Positions 32,512-41,454 are shown, counted from the first letter of the stretch. The stretch: 64,000 nucleotides of DNA from Paenibacillus sp. J31TS4 (GCF_018403265.1 NZ_BOSI01000002.1:1-64000), one strand, 5' to 3'. Notes: a model not told the origin generated them from the letters alone. A program made the numbers and translations.

Positions 32512-33021
32512 TTGGGGTATGAAGTCACGCTTGTTCCCTACGATCCCGACTGGGCGGTTCAATACGAGCGGGAGAAGGAGGTACTCCGGTCGGTACTGGG
32601 GGAGGCCGCTCTTGCGATCGAGCATATAGGCAGCACCTCTGTCGAAGGGCTGTGCGCCAAGCCGATCCTTGACCTGGCCGTAGGCGTTGGGGAACTGTCG
32701 CACGCCGATGCTTTCGTCGCTCCCCTCGAGGGGATTGGATATATTTATGTGCCCAAGCCTGAGTTTCCGGCGCGCCGCTTCTTTCGCAAGGGAGAATGGC
32801 GCAAAGGGACGCATCATTTGCATGTCTATGAGCTGGGAAGCGCGGAATGGAGAGACCAGCTGCGGTTTCGCGATGCGTTGAGGGAACGGCGGGAGCTCCT
32901 CCGTGAGTACGCTGAGCTCAAAGAACGGCTGGCGGGCTTGTACGCCGATGACCGCGTCCAGTATACCGAAGCCAAAGCCCCGTTCATTCAGGCGGTGCTG
33001 GCATCGCCTGGTTCCATCTAA
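32512..33021 (+). CDS. GrpB family (UPF0157) nucleotidyltransferase-fold protein
   Basis: A 169-residue GrpB-family protein, a minimal nucleotidyltransferase fold. Hallmarks: VTLVPYDPDWAVQYEREKE, then IEHIGSTSVEGLCAKPILDLAVGV (the GS and D-x-D catalytic-like block), and RKGTHHLHVYELGSAEWRDQLRFRDAL. Function is not firmly known; family members are sometimes fused to dephospho-CoA kinase. Start is TTG 32512 with GGGGGAGG upstream; an ATG seven bases later is out of frame. It is 22 bases before ycaQ, so one operon. Confidence 0.85.
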   Translation: MGYEVTLVPYDPDWAVQYEREKEVLRSVLGEAALAIEHIGSTSVEGLCAKPILDLAVGVGELSHADAFVAPLEGIGYIYVPKPEFPARRFFRKGEWRKGTHHLHVYELGSAEWRDQLRFRDALRERRELLREYAELKERLAGLYADDRVQYTEAKAPFIQAVLASPGSI

Positions 33022-33043
33022 ATCCCGAAAGCGAGGTGAAAAG

Positions 33044-34213
33044 ATGACGGTCTTGACGATGACGAAACGGCAAGCGGGACAGGCGCTTGCTGCTTACCAT
33101 GGATTGGCGGGCGACTGGACGTTTAAGGGCAAGGAGGGCATCTTGGCGTACATCCGCCGGGTCGGCTGCATCCAGTTCGATCCGCTCAATGTGGTCGGCA
33201 CGAACCCGGAGCTTGTCCTCCAATCCCGGATCGACGGATTGGACCAGAGCATGCTCGGGGAGCTGCTCTACGAGGACCGCAAGCTGATCGACTATTGGGA
33301 CAAGATGATGTCGATCTTTCTTATAGAGGACTGGCCGTATTTTGCCAGAAGCCGCGGCCGCCATCAGGCTTGGTGTACCGCCAATCAGGCCTCCGTAGAC
33401 CCGATTTATGCAGAGATTGAGGAGCGGGGTGTCGTCTGCTCGGGAGATCTGGATTACGGGGAAAAGGTCAGCTGGGCATGGGGGCCGACCCGATTGTCCC
33501 GCGCCGCTCTCGAGGGGCTGTATCACGCGGGGCATCTCGTCATTCATCACAAAGTGAAAACCCGCAAATATTACGACCTGGCGAAGCGAGTCCTCCCGCC
33601 GGACCTGTATGGCTTGGCAGACCCATTCGAGACGGAGGAGCAGTACCATGACTGGCACGTGCTGCGCCGGATCGGAAGCGTGGGCCTGCTCTGGAACCGG
33701 CCGAGCGATGCCTGGCTAGGCATTCTTGGCATGAAAACCCGCGAGCGGCACGCCGCCTTCGCCAGGCTGCTGGCCGCCCGGCGGATCACGGAGGTCCGCG
33801 TGGAAGGACTGGAACACCCGCTCTATGCGCGAACCGAGGATGTCCCACTCCTCGAACGGGGCATGACGGAGGAGCCGGCCGTCCGGCGGGCGAGCATCCT
33901 GGCCCCGCTCGACAATCTGCTGTGGGACCGGAAGCTGGTCCAGGAGCTGTTCGGGTTCGAGTACCGCTGGGAGGTGTACAAGCCGGCGGCGGAACGAAAG
34001 TACGGGTATTACGTGCTGCCTGTCCTGGACGGTGACCGGCTGGTGGCCCGCTTCGAGCCCGTTCATCACAAGGCGGGGAAGCCCCTAACCATCAAGCAGT
34101 GGTGGTGGGAGGAGGGCGTCGTTGTCGACGAGGGGCTGCGAGAGCGGGTACAGCAAAGCCTTGAACGGTTGGCGTCCTTTCTCGGTACCGGCTATGCTCG
34201 ACAGGAGCTTTAG
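33044..34213 (+). CDS. YcaQ-type DNA glycosylase (HTH_42)
   Basis: A 389-residue member of the winged-helix DNA-binding family (AlkX/YcaQ/Az G). E. coli YcaQ and Streptomyces AlkZ unhook interstrand crosslinks and N7-alkylguanine adducts. Visible parts: N-terminal LTMTKRQAGQALAAYHGL, the IQFDPLNVVGTNPELVLQSRI block whose last residues hold the catalytic QxR/QxQ position (here LQSRI), and RASILAPLDNLLWDR with HHKAGKPLTIKQWWWEEGV at the end. ATG 33044 follows GCGAGGTG. Likely repairs DNA damage; whether Q-x-R is active rather than Q-x-Q cannot be judged here. Confidence 0.8.
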   Translation: MTVLTMTKRQAGQALAAYHGLAGDWTFKGKEGILAYIRRVGCIQFDPLNVVGTNPELVLQSRIDGLDQSMLGELLYEDRKLIDYWDKMMSIFLIEDWPYFARSRGRHQAWCTANQASVDPIYAEIEERGVVCSGDLDYGEKVSWAWGPTRLSRAALEGLYHAGHLVIHHKVKTRKYYDLAKRVLPPDLYGLADPFETEEQYHDWHVLRRIGSVGLLWNRPSDAWLGILGMKTRERHAAFARLLAARRITEVRVEGLEHPLYARTEDVPLLERGMTEEPAVRRASILAPLDNLLWDRKLVQELFGFEYRWEVYKPAAERKYGYYVLPVLDGDRLVARFEPVHHKAGKPLTIKQWWWEEGVVVDEGLRERVQQSLERLASFLGTGYARQEL

Positions 34214-34360
34214 CCGCTCGCGTTCGGCGTGGTGGCTGGATGGGCGGGATGGGGGACTCGAGAACAGCGGGCCGGCGTTTCGGCCGGCCGCTCAAAACTC
34301 GGTCATCACAACCCGCCACTCGCAAACCTCTGTCGTCCGCTGAGCCGCCTTCCGGCCGCG

Positions 34361-34384
34361 AGCCTCCTCAGCGGAGGCTTTTTT
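34361..34384 (+). terminator. Terminator of grpB-ycaQ unit
   Basis: AGCCTCC / GGAGGCT stem, five-base loop, TTTTTT. Confidence 0.85.
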
Positions 34385-34386
34385 CC

Positions 34387-34414
34387 TTTACAGGGGAATC
34401 TGGTTCGGTATAAT
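34387..34414 (+). promoter_or_regulatory. murQ promoter
   Basis: TTTACA (34387-34392), 16-base spacer, TATAAT (34409-34414), immediately after the preceding terminator. Confidence 0.75.
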
Positions 34415-34488
34415 GGAGATAGATTCCATATACAGTAAAAAATATGGAGAATATCACCAAACGACCGGAAGGCGAAAGGAAGCTGACC

Positions 34489-35388
34489 ATGCAGGAGACG
34501 GACCGTTTGCTGACGGAGCAGGGCAACCCGCGCTCCGCCAAGTTCGATTCGATGACAACCGCGGATATGTTGCGGGTGATGAACGAAGAAGACCGGGGCG
34601 TCCCCGAGGCGGTCGGACGGTGCCTGCCGGTCATCGCGCAGGCGGTCGACCGGATTGCCGATGCGCTGGCCGGAGGAGGGCGCCTGTTCTATGTCGGCGC
34701 CGGGACGAGCGGACGGCTCGGCGTGCTGGACGCCTACGAATGCCCGCCGACGTTCGGCACTCCGCCGGAGCTGGTGCAGGCGCTGCTCGCCGGCGGCTTG
34801 CACAAGACGGAGGCGGACGAGTCGGCCGAAGACGACGCCGAGCAGGGCGCGGCGGAGCTCGCGGAGCGCGGCGTGCGTGCCGGCGACGTCGTCGTCGGCA
34901 TCGCGGCGAGCGGCCGGACACCGTACGTGCTCGGCGCGCTCGCCTGCGCAGCCGACGCCGGCGCGGCGACCATCGCGGTCAGCTGCAACGCCGGCTCGCC
35001 GCTCGGGCGCGCCGCGGAGCTGGCGATCGAGGTCGAGGTCGGCCCCGAGGTGCTGACCGGCTCGACGCGGCTCAAGGCCGGCACGGCCCAGAAGCTCGTG
35101 CTGAATATGCTCAGCACGGCCGCGATGGCGAAGCTGGGCAAGGTGTACCGCAACCTGATGGTCGACATGCAGGCAAGCAACGGCAAGCTATACGAGCGGG
35201 CACGGCGGATGGTCGCCATGGCGACCGGGGCGGGGGACGAGGAAGTCCAGACGGCCATGGCGGCGAGCGGCGGCCATGTTAAGACCGCGATCGTCCTGCT
35301 GCTTGCCGGCGTATCCGCGGACGAGGCACGGGCCCGGCTTGCAGCCGCGGACGGCCGCGTCCGCGAGGCGCTGCAGGCGAGTCTCTGA
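34489..35388 (+). CDS. murQ: N-acetylmuramic acid 6-phosphate etherase
   Basis: A 299-residue SIS-fold lyase that removes D-lactate from MurNAc-6-P to give GlcNAc-6-P during cell-wall recycling. Diagnostic segments: TEQGNPRSAKFDSMTTADMLRVMN, the SIS motif LFYVGAGTSGRLGVLDAYECPPTFG (with the catalytic-type Glu), AGGLHKTEADESAEDD, and TGSTRLKAGTAQKLVLNMLSTAAM. I prefer ATG 34489 (AAAGGAAG upstream) to ATG 34444, which has none. Followed at 90 bases by a DUF4434 gene on the same strand. No murP transporter or nagZ nearby. Confidence 0.93.
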   Translation: MQETDRLLTEQGNPRSAKFDSMTTADMLRVMNEEDRGVPEAVGRCLPVIAQAVDRIADALAGGGRLFYVGAGTSGRLGVLDAYECPPTFGTPPELVQALLAGGLHKTEADESAEDDAEQGAAELAERGVRAGDVVVGIAASGRTPYVLGALACAADAGAATIAVSCNAGSPLGRAAELAIEVEVGPEVLTGSTRLKAGTAQKLVLNMLSTAAMAKLGKVYRNLMVDMQASNGKLYERARRMVAMATGAGDEEVQTAMAASGGHVKTAIVLLLAGVSADEARARLAAADGRVREALQASL

Positions 35389-35478
35389 GCCGGACGCGCA
35401 AGAGAGAAGAGACGCTCGACCATTGCGGCTTTTGCCCGGGAGAGGCGGAGGCCAGCCGAACAAACGGAGGAGAGACGG

Positions 35479-36426
35479 ATGAAGCTTCAGCGCATATCCG
35501 GGACTTGGTTTGATTTTTATCACTGCAATCCTTATGAAGGCGATACATGGAACGCGACGACCCAGCAGTTCACGGCGGAGGACTGGGAGCTCAAGCTCGG
35601 CGAGATGGCGGAGGCGGGAATGGACACGCTCGTTCTGCTGCATGTCGCTCTGCACGGCCAGGCGTTCTATCCGTCGGAGGTCATTCCCCATCGGTGGAAC
35701 ACCGTCTGCCCGGATCCGCTCGAGGCGGTGCTGGCGGCGGCCGACAAGCACGGCCAGACGATCTATGTGGGGCTCGGTTTTTTCACGACGCCGATTATGG
35801 GCAGCCTGTCGACGACCGGCGACCGCTCATCGCTCCGGTTCGACATTGCCCGCGAGCTGGCGGCCCGCTATGGCCACCACCGTTCGTTCGGCGGCTGGTA
35901 CTTCCCAGTAGAGGCGGCGATTTTCACCTACTTCCCCGATCATTATGTGACGTATGCCAACGAGCTCGCGGATTTCTGCCGCAAAGTGGGGGCACCCAAA
36001 GTGCTTATCGCCCCTTACGGGACGCGGTCGATCAACGGGGACGGCCGGTTCGTCGCCCAGCTGCGCTCTCTGGAGGTCGATTACATCGCGTACCAGGACG
36101 AGATCGGCGTCGACCGGACGACGTTCGAGCAGGTGGAGGCGACGTTCGAGCGGCTGCGCGAAGCCCACGACCGGGCGAACAAGCCGCTGTGGGCGGACAT
36201 CGAGGTGTTCCGTTTCCAGGGCCGGGTGCTCTATCCTGGGGCGTTCGACCGCATCCAGCGCCAGCTGGAGATCGTTTCCCCGTACGTGGACAAAGTGCTG
36301 TGCTACCAGTATCTCGGCATGATGAACAAGCCGGGCAGCCCGGTGCATGCAGGCTCGGCGGAATCTGTGGCGCTCTACGAGGACTACACGGCATATATGA
36401 AGGAGCAGGGGCTTTTGCCTCGCTGA
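35479..36426 (+). CDS. DUF4434 TIM-barrel protein, glycosidase-like
   Basis: A 315-residue cytosolic protein without signal peptide. The start GTWFDFYHCNPYEGDTWNATTQQFTAEDWELKLGEMAEAGMDTLVL, then GLGFFTTPIMG, GGWYFPVEAAIFTYFPDHYV, VLIAPYGTRS, DYIAYQDEIGV and LWADIEVFRFQGRVLYPG are the successive strands of a DUF4434 barrel. The acidic residues at PVEA, YQDEIG and ADIEVF are positioned as in glycoside hydrolases. ATG 35479 follows GGAGGAG. It follows murQ in the same orientation, so a muropeptide or amino-sugar glycoside substrate is a reasonable but untested idea. Confidence 0.75.
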   Translation: MKLQRISGTWFDFYHCNPYEGDTWNATTQQFTAEDWELKLGEMAEAGMDTLVLLHVALHGQAFYPSEVIPHRWNTVCPDPLEAVLAAADKHGQTIYVGLGFFTTPIMGSLSTTGDRSSLRFDIARELAARYGHHRSFGGWYFPVEAAIFTYFPDHYVTYANELADFCRKVGAPKVLIAPYGTRSINGDGRFVAQLRSLEVDYIAYQDEIGVDRTTFEQVEATFERLREAHDRANKPLWADIEVFRFQGRVLYPGAFDRIQRQLEIVSPYVDKVLCYQYLGMMNKPGSPVHAGSAESVALYEDYTAYMKEQGLLPR

Positions 36427-36563
36427 CCGTCAGGAGACAGGCGCACCTGTGGCACGCCTGCTGTGACCGCCAGGCACTAGGCGGGTGGACTTTTAGTCTG
36501 CCCGCCGGGATAAGGGGGCTTGTTCACGGCCGTTATGGGGAGTCCAAAAGGGAGGGGGTTCGG

Positions 36564-36743
36564 TTGTTCCGAACCTTTGCGGGAACCTGGTGGGGAAAGA
36601 TAGGGTGTCTGCAGATTCTGCTGGGGCTCGCGTATCCGCTTGGCTTCCTGCCCCAAGCCTCCTTGTGGTTCACGCTTACTCCCGGTTTGGCTGCGGTTCT
36701 CCTGTCTTCCTGCTTTAAGGAGCCGCCAAAAATGACTCTCTAG
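36564..36743 (+). CDS. Possible small membrane protein
   Basis: A 59-residue candidate starting at TTG 36564, five bases after GGAGGGGG. Two hydrophobic stretches (GCLQILLGLAYPLGFL and LWFTLTPGLAAVLLSSCF) are separated by a short turn. It resembles nothing I recognise. The support is the strong ribosome site and the composition only. Confidence 0.4.
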   Translation: MFRTFAGTWWGKIGCLQILLGLAYPLGFLPQASLWFTLTPGLAAVLLSSCFKEPPKMTL

Positions 36744-36807
36744 TCCGTTCACCGCCCCATTCGATAAAACCTCTCAATGGTGCAAAGGTCGCCTGTGACG
36801 CACACAA

Positions 36808-36839
36808 AAAGACCCTGCCGATCTCTCGGCAGGGTCTTT
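36808..36839. terminator. Terminator of the SR1P-PPDK unit
   Basis: AAAGACCCTGCCGA / TCGGCAGGGTCTTT, perfect 14-bp stem with a four-base loop and flanking A/T runs; works on either strand. Confidence 0.88.
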
Positions 36840-36982
36840 GGCGTGCCAGCTCCCAGGGCGGGGTGCTCGGCGTCCCATGACGGGGATCAACCATCACACG
36901 CCTTGCTTGCGGGCCGCCATCAGCTAGGGGGAAGCTGGCGGTGCGAGCTCAGCCTCCGGATCGCCTCGGGGGCTGTGCGGGC

Positions 36983-39661
36983 TCAGCCCGTCGGAATCGC
37001 CTCGGGGACAGGGCAGTCCGCCCGCTCACGCAGCGCGGCTTGAGCGGCCGCAATCCGGGCGAGCGGCACGCGGTAGGGGGAGCAGCTGACATAGTCGAGT
37101 CCCGCGTCGTGGCAGAAGAGAATCGACTCCTTGTCGCCGCCGTGCTCTCCGCACACGCCGGTGCGGAGCTTCGGCTTGACCTGGCGTCCCTGGCGCACCG
37201 CCATCTCGATGAGCTGGCCGACACCGTCCGGATCGAGTACCTGGAAGGGATTGTCCTCGAGCACCTTCGCATCGAGGTAATGGGTCAGGAACTTCCCCTC
37301 AGCGTCGTCGCGGCTGAAGCCGTACGTCATCTGGGTCAGGTCGTTCGTGCCGAAGGAGAAAAAGTCGGCGTATCTCGCGATCTGGGCGGCGGTGAGCGCA
37401 GCGCGTGGCACCTCGATCATCGTTCCGACCCGGTAGGCACACGACCGGCGCTCCTCGCCGAGCACCTGCTCGGCGGCACTGTCGATCCATTCGCGGAGCT
37501 TCTTCAGCTCGTTCGCATGCCCCACGAGCGGGACCATGATCTCGGGATGCACCTCGATGCTCTCATGCAGGCAGCGCAGGACGGCACGGAAGATCGCCTC
37601 GGCCTGCATGTCGTAAATCTCGGGGAAGACAATGCCGAGGCGGCAGCCCCGCTGCCCGAGCATCGGGTTCGTCTCGTGGAGCAGCTTGACCTTGTGGATC
37701 AGCCGCTCGACGAGGCGGGCCTCCTCCGAATCGGACGCGCCGGCTCTCGCGAGCGCCTCCCGGCGCTTCAGCAGCTCTTCGAGCTTGGGCATGAATTCGT
37801 GCAGCGGAGGATCCAGCAGCCGGATCGTGACCGGCAGGCCGTCCATCACGCGGAAGAGCTCTTCAAAATCGGCCTGCTGCATCGGCAGGAGGCGCCGGAG
37901 CGCATGCCGCCTCTCTTCCTCGTTATCCGCCAGAATCAGGCTCTGCATGACGGGCAGCCGCGCCGGGGAGAAAAACATGTGCTCCGTCCGGCAGAGGCCG
38001 ATGCCCTCGGCGCCCAGCTCGCGGGCCTTCCTCGCGTCCTGCGGCGTATCGGCGTTCGTCAGCACGCGCAGCCGTTTAACCTCGTCCGCCCATCCGAGCA
38101 GCGTCCGGAGCTCGTCGGAGATGACGGCCTCGCGCAGCTTCAGCGTGCCGGCGACGACCCGGCCGGTGGAGCCGTCGATGGAGATCCAGTCGCCCTCGGC
38201 GAGCGTCTCGCCGCGCGCCGTCAGCGTCCGCGCCTCCGTGTCCACCAGCAGCTCCTCGCAGCCGCAGACGCAAGGCTTGCCCATTCCGCGGGCGACGACT
38301 GCCGCATGGCTCGTCATGCCGCCGCGGCTCGTCAGCGTGCCCTCGGCCGCGATTACGCCGTGGATGTCCTCCGGCGTCGTCTCGGTCCGCACGAGAACGA
38401 CCTTGCGGCCCGCCTTGCCCCATTCCTCGGCCATATCCGCGTCGAAGACGAGCTGCCCGGAGGCGGCCCCGGGGGAGGCTGGCAGACCGGCTGCAAAGAC
38501 GCGGACGATCTCCGACTCGTCGATGCCGCGGTGCAGCAGCTGGTTCAGATGCGTGACGTCGATTTGCCGAAGCGCATCCTCCTTGGCGATGATGCCTTCC
38601 TGAACGAGATCGACCGCGATGCGCACGGCCGCCTGCGCGGTCCGCTTGCCGCTGCGCGTCTGCAGGATGAACAGCTCGCCCTGCTCGATCGTGAATTCGA
38701 TGTCCTGCATATCCCGGTAATGCCGCTCGAGGAGGGCGGCCGTCTCCTCCAGTCGGGCATAGGCGTCCGGAAGCTCGACGGCGAGCCGGGCAATTTCCGA
38801 TGGTGTCCGCGTTCCCGCGACGACATCCTCGCCCTGCGCGTTCATCAGGTATTCGCCGAACAGCCGCTTCTCGCCGTCGGACGGGTTGCGGGTGAAGAGC
38901 ACGCCGGTGCCGCTCTGGCCGCCCATATTGCCGAAGACCATCGCCTGGACATTGACGGCCGTCCCCTGCTCCTCGGGGATGCGGTGCAGCTTGCGGTAAA
39001 CGGCCGCCCGGTTGTTGCTCCACGAGCGGAAGACCGCTTCCACCGCGCGGCGCAGCTGAATGCGGACGTCCTGCGGAAAAGCCTCTCCGGACTCTTCGGC
39101 AATGACCGCCTGGAAGATGCCGATGAGCCGTTTCCAATCCTCGGCCGATAAGTCCTGGTCGGAGGGGAGGCCGCGCTCTTCCTTCAGCTGCTCCAGCGGA
39201 TGCTCGAAGCGGATGGCGGCGATGCCCAGCACGACGCTGCCGTACATCTGAAGGAGCCTGCGGTAGCAGTCATAGGCGAACCGGGGATTGCCCGTCAGCC
39301 GCGCCAGTCCTTCAACCGTCTCGTCGTTCAGGCCGAGATTGAGGATCGTGTCCATCATGCCGGGCATGGAGGTGACGGAGCCCGAACGGACCGAGACGAG
39401 CAGAGGGCGGGCGGGATCGCCGAAGCGCTGGCCGCGCTCTTCCTCCAGCCAGGCGAGCTGGCTCTCGATCTCGGCGAACAGGCTGTCCGGGAGACGGCGG
39501 CCGTGCCGGTAGTATTGCCGGCACGCCTCCGTCGTCACGGTAAAGCCGGGCGGCACGGGAAGGCCGGCGCGCGTCATCTCCGCGAGGCCCGCGCCTTTGC
39601 CTCCGAGCAGCTCTTTCCAGGCGGCCTGGCCTTCGGAAAATTTATAGACTCTCTTTTCCAT
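36983..39661 (-). CDS. ppdK: Pyruvate, phosphate dikinase
   Basis: An 892-residue PPDK, close to the usual 870-890. It interconverts pyruvate, ATP and Pi with PEP, AMP and PPi. N-terminal nucleotide domain: LGGKGAGLAEMTRAGLPVPPGF and MDTILNLGLND. The swivelling domain has phospho-His in GGMTSHAAVVARGMGKPCVCG. The C-terminal PEP/pyruvate barrel carries EGIGLCRTEHMFF and the acid/base Cys in YVSCSPYRVPLARIAAAQA. ATG 39661 follows AGGAGG. It overlaps the SR1P gene upstream by 20 bases, so the two are translationally coupled. Role: gluconeogenesis or PPi-linked glycolysis. Confidence 0.95.
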   Translation of the reverse strand: MEKRVYKFSEGQAAWKELLGGKGAGLAEMTRAGLPVPPGFTVTTEACRQYYRHGRRLPDSLFAEIESQLAWLEEERGQRFGDPARPLLVSVRSGSVTSMPGMMDTILNLGLNDETVEGLARLTGNPRFAYDCYRRLLQMYGSVVLGIAAIRFEHPLEQLKEERGLPSDQDLSAEDWKRLIGIFQAVIAEESGEAFPQDVRIQLRRAVEAVFRSWSNNRAAVYRKLHRIPEEQGTAVNVQAMVFGNMGGQSGTGVLFTRNPSDGEKRLFGEYLMNAQGEDVVAGTRTPSEIARLAVELPDAYARLEETAALLERHYRDMQDIEFTIEQGELFILQTRSGKRTAQAAVRIAVDLVQEGIIAKEDALRQIDVTHLNQLLHRGIDESEIVRVFAAGLPASPGAASGQLVFDADMAEEWGKAGRKVVLVRTETTPEDIHGVIAAEGTLTSRGGMTSHAAVVARGMGKPCVCGCEELLVDTEARTLTARGETLAEGDWISIDGSTGRVVAGTLKLREAVISDELRTLLGWADEVKRLRVLTNADTPQDARKARELGAEGIGLCRTEHMFFSPARLPVMQSLILADNEEERRHALRRLLPMQQADFEELFRVMDGLPVTIRLLDPPLHEFMPKLEELLKRREALARAGASDSEEARLVERLIHKVKLLHETNPMLGQRGCRLGIVFPEIYDMQAEAIFRAVLRCLHESIEVHPEIMVPLVGHANELKKLREWIDSAAEQVLGEERRSCAYRVGTMIEVPRAALTAAQIARYADFFSFGTNDLTQMTYGFSRDDAEGKFLTHYLDAKVLEDNPFQVLDPDGVGQLIEMAVRQGRQVKPKLRTGVCGEHGGDKESILFCHDAGLDYVSCSPYRVPLARIAAAQAALRERADCPVPEAIPTG

Positions 39662-39839
39662 GGTCGATTCCTCCTGTGGCGGCGTTGTGCGGCAGACAAG
39701 CGTTGTTCGGGCAGATGCCGTATAGCGTCTTCACTCCTTCGGTCGGCAGCGTCGCGATCACCTGGTCGCAATGCTGGCACACGATGGTGCCCAGATCGTT
39801 CGTCCGGCTTTCTACGTGACTCCATGCATTCCTCTCCAT
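39642..39839 (-). CDS. GapA-binding peptide SR1P family
   Basis: A 65-residue small protein. Residues about 16-52, LGTIVCQHCDQVIATLPTEG then VKTLYGICPNNACLPH, match SR1P, the 39-residue peptide encoded by the B. subtilis dual-function RNA SR1, which binds glyceraldehyde-3-phosphate dehydrogenase GapA. Four cysteines form a possible knuckle. An N-terminal extension of about 15 residues is unusual; a GTG/TTG near LGTIV could be the true start, but AAGGAGG lies eight bases before ATG 39839. It overlaps ppdK by 20 bases and shares its promoter. Confidence 0.7.
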   Translation of the reverse strand: MERNAWSHVESRTNDLGTIVCQHCDQVIATLPTEGVKTLYGICPNNACLPHNAATGGIDHGKESL

Positions 39840-39881
39840 GAACCATGCCTCCTTGAATGGTGGACTCCCTTTCTTGCGCTC

Positions 39882-39911
39882 ATTATAACGTATGATTAAA
39901 CGGTTAGTCTA
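39882..39911 (-). promoter_or_regulatory. Promoter of SR1P-ppdK
   Basis: Minus strand TAGACT (39906-39911), 18 bases, TATAAT (39882-39887), in a markedly AT-rich region. Confidence 0.5.
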
Positions 39912-39949
39912 TATATAATATGTATTATATTTATTTAATGTACAATATA

Positions 39950-39974
39950 TGTCTTTATATTCTTTAATAAGACA
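39950..39974. promoter_or_regulatory. Inverted repeat upstream of SR1P-ppdK
   Basis: TGTCTT, 13 bases, AAGACA, in the AT-rich block upstream of the promoter; possible operator for a glycolytic/gluconeogenic regulator such as CcpN, though it does not match the CcpN consensus. Confidence 0.3.
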
Positions 39975-40057
39975 CTATAAAAGGGAGGGGGCTGATCATG
40001 GATCTTCCCCGGTTGGCGTAGATAATGGGGGCCGATCATCCTTATCCGGAAACCAAA

Positions 40058-40085
40058 AACAGCCGGGCGGCGCCGCCCGGCTGTT
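40058..40085. terminator. Terminator of fabF
   Basis: AACAGCCGGGCGGC directly followed by its reverse complement; perfect 14-bp stem with A/T flanks. Confidence 0.85.
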
Positions 40086-40105
40086 GACAAGTCTCGGTAC
40101 TGGTA

Positions 40106-41341
40106 TTAAGATTCGAATCGTTTCAGGACGAGGACGGCATTGTGCCCGCCGAAGCCGAAGGAGTTGGAGATGCCGATCCGCATGGACGCTTCGCGCGCCG
40201 TATGGGGCACGTAATCAAGATCGCATGCGGGGTCGGGGTCGTCGAGATTGATCGTCGGCGGAATGATCCCTTCCTGCAGGCTTTTGACCAGAGCGACCGC
40301 CTCGACAGCGCTGGCGGCGCCGAGCAGATGGCCGGTCATCGACTTGTTGGCGGTGACGGGGACCCGGTAGGCGTCCTCGCCGAACACCTGCTTGATCGCG
40401 GCGGTTTCGGAGAGATCGCCGATCCCGGTGCTCGTCGCATGCGCGCTCACCACGTCCACTTCGTCCGGACGAATCCGGGCGTCCTGCAGGGCGAGCCTCA
40501 TCGCCTGCGCCGCTCCCCGGCCCTCCGGATGGGTGGCGACCATATGGTACGCGTCCGAGCTGGCGCCGTAGCCGATCACCTCGGCGTATATCGGGGCCTG
40601 CCGCCGTTTGGCGTGGCGGAGCGACTCGAGCACGACGATGCCGGCTCCCTCTGCCATGACGAAGCCGTCGCGCCCGGCGTCGAACGGCCGGCTCGCCCGG
40701 GCCGGCTCGCCGGTGCGGGCGGACAGCGCCGTCGCGTTGCCGAAGCTGGCGAGGGACAGCTCGTGGATCGCCGCCTCGGCGCCGCCGGCGAAGACCACAT
40801 CCGCGCCGCCGTGCCGGATGAGACGGCTCGCCTCCCCGATCGCCGTGTTGCCGATCGAGCAGGCGGTGACCGGCGCGAGCGTCGGCCCGGTGATGCCGTA
40901 CCGCATGCTGATCATCGCCGCGGCCATGTTCGGGATCATCATCGGTACGAGCAGCGGGCTGACCCGCTCGGGTCCCCTCTCCCGCAGGAGGTCCGCCTGG
41001 GCGAGCAGCGTGCCCAGACCGCCGACGCCGGAGCCGACATAGACGGCCGCGCGTTCTCCGGCGACATGTTCCTCCCGGAGGCCCGCCGCCGCGTACGCTT
41101 CCTCTGCCGCCGCGAGCGCGAACTGGCAGAACCGGTCCATCCGCCGAGCTTCCTTCCGGCCGAATCGGCCCTCGCCGTCGAAATCCCGGACTTTGCCCGC
41201 TATGCGAATCCGGGGTCCGGCCTCACTTCCCTCCAGGGAGGTAATGCCCGATTCCCCCGCGCGCAGCCCGCTCCAAAACCGGCCGACGTCCTCTCCGAGA
41301 GGAGTGACGACACCCATTCCCGTTACCACAACACGTTCCAT
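40106..41341 (-). CDS. fabF: Beta-ketoacyl-ACP synthase II
   Basis: A 411-residue KAS II condensing enzyme for fatty-acid elongation. Catalytic Cys in VTACSIGNTAIGEA, His in VSAHATSTGIGD, His in NKSMTGHLLGA, and the Gly-rich end ISNSFGFGGHNAVLVL. ATG 41341 is nine bases after AAGGAGG; the ATG at 41350 abuts the ribosome site and is rejected. In most Bacillales fabF sits in fabHF or acpP-fabF; here it is alone, so this may be a second FabF used for specialised lipids. It is divergent from an MmyB-type regulator. Confidence 0.92.
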   Translation of the reverse strand: MERVVVTGMGVVTPLGEDVGRFWSGLRAGESGITSLEGSEAGPRIRIAGKVRDFDGEGRFGRKEARRMDRFCQFALAAAEEAYAAAGLREEHVAGERAAVYVGSGVGGLGTLLAQADLLRERGPERVSPLLVPMMIPNMAAAMISMRYGITGPTLAPVTACSIGNTAIGEASRLIRHGGADVVFAGGAEAAIHELSLASFGNATALSARTGEPARASRPFDAGRDGFVMAEGAGIVVLESLRHAKRRQAPIYAEVIGYGASSDAYHMVATHPEGRGAAQAMRLALQDARIRPDEVDVVSAHATSTGIGDLSETAAIKQVFGEDAYRVPVTANKSMTGHLLGAASAVEAVALVKSLQEGIIPPTINLDDPDPACDLDYVPHTAREASMRIGISNSFGFGGHNAVLVLKRFES

Positions 41342-41408
41342 CTCTCTCATCCTCCTTCATGTTCGGTAGAGGCACAAAGCTCTAACTGGAGATTAGTTTG
41401 TCACACCC

Positions 41409-41454
41409 GTTATCCTAGTACAAGTTATAGTTTATACTGGTATCAAGACTACTA
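41409..41454. promoter_or_regulatory. fabF/MmyB divergent promoter region
   Basis: TATACT (41432-41437) suits a -10 for the plus strand with TTATCC (41409) 17 bases before; a CTAGTA (41414) / TACTAG (41449) inverted repeat surrounds it. Confidence 0.35.

Noticed and set aside
36941-39151. 736-codon plus-strand frame
   Set aside because: Antisense of ppdK; arginine- and leucine-rich shadow sequence without a motif.
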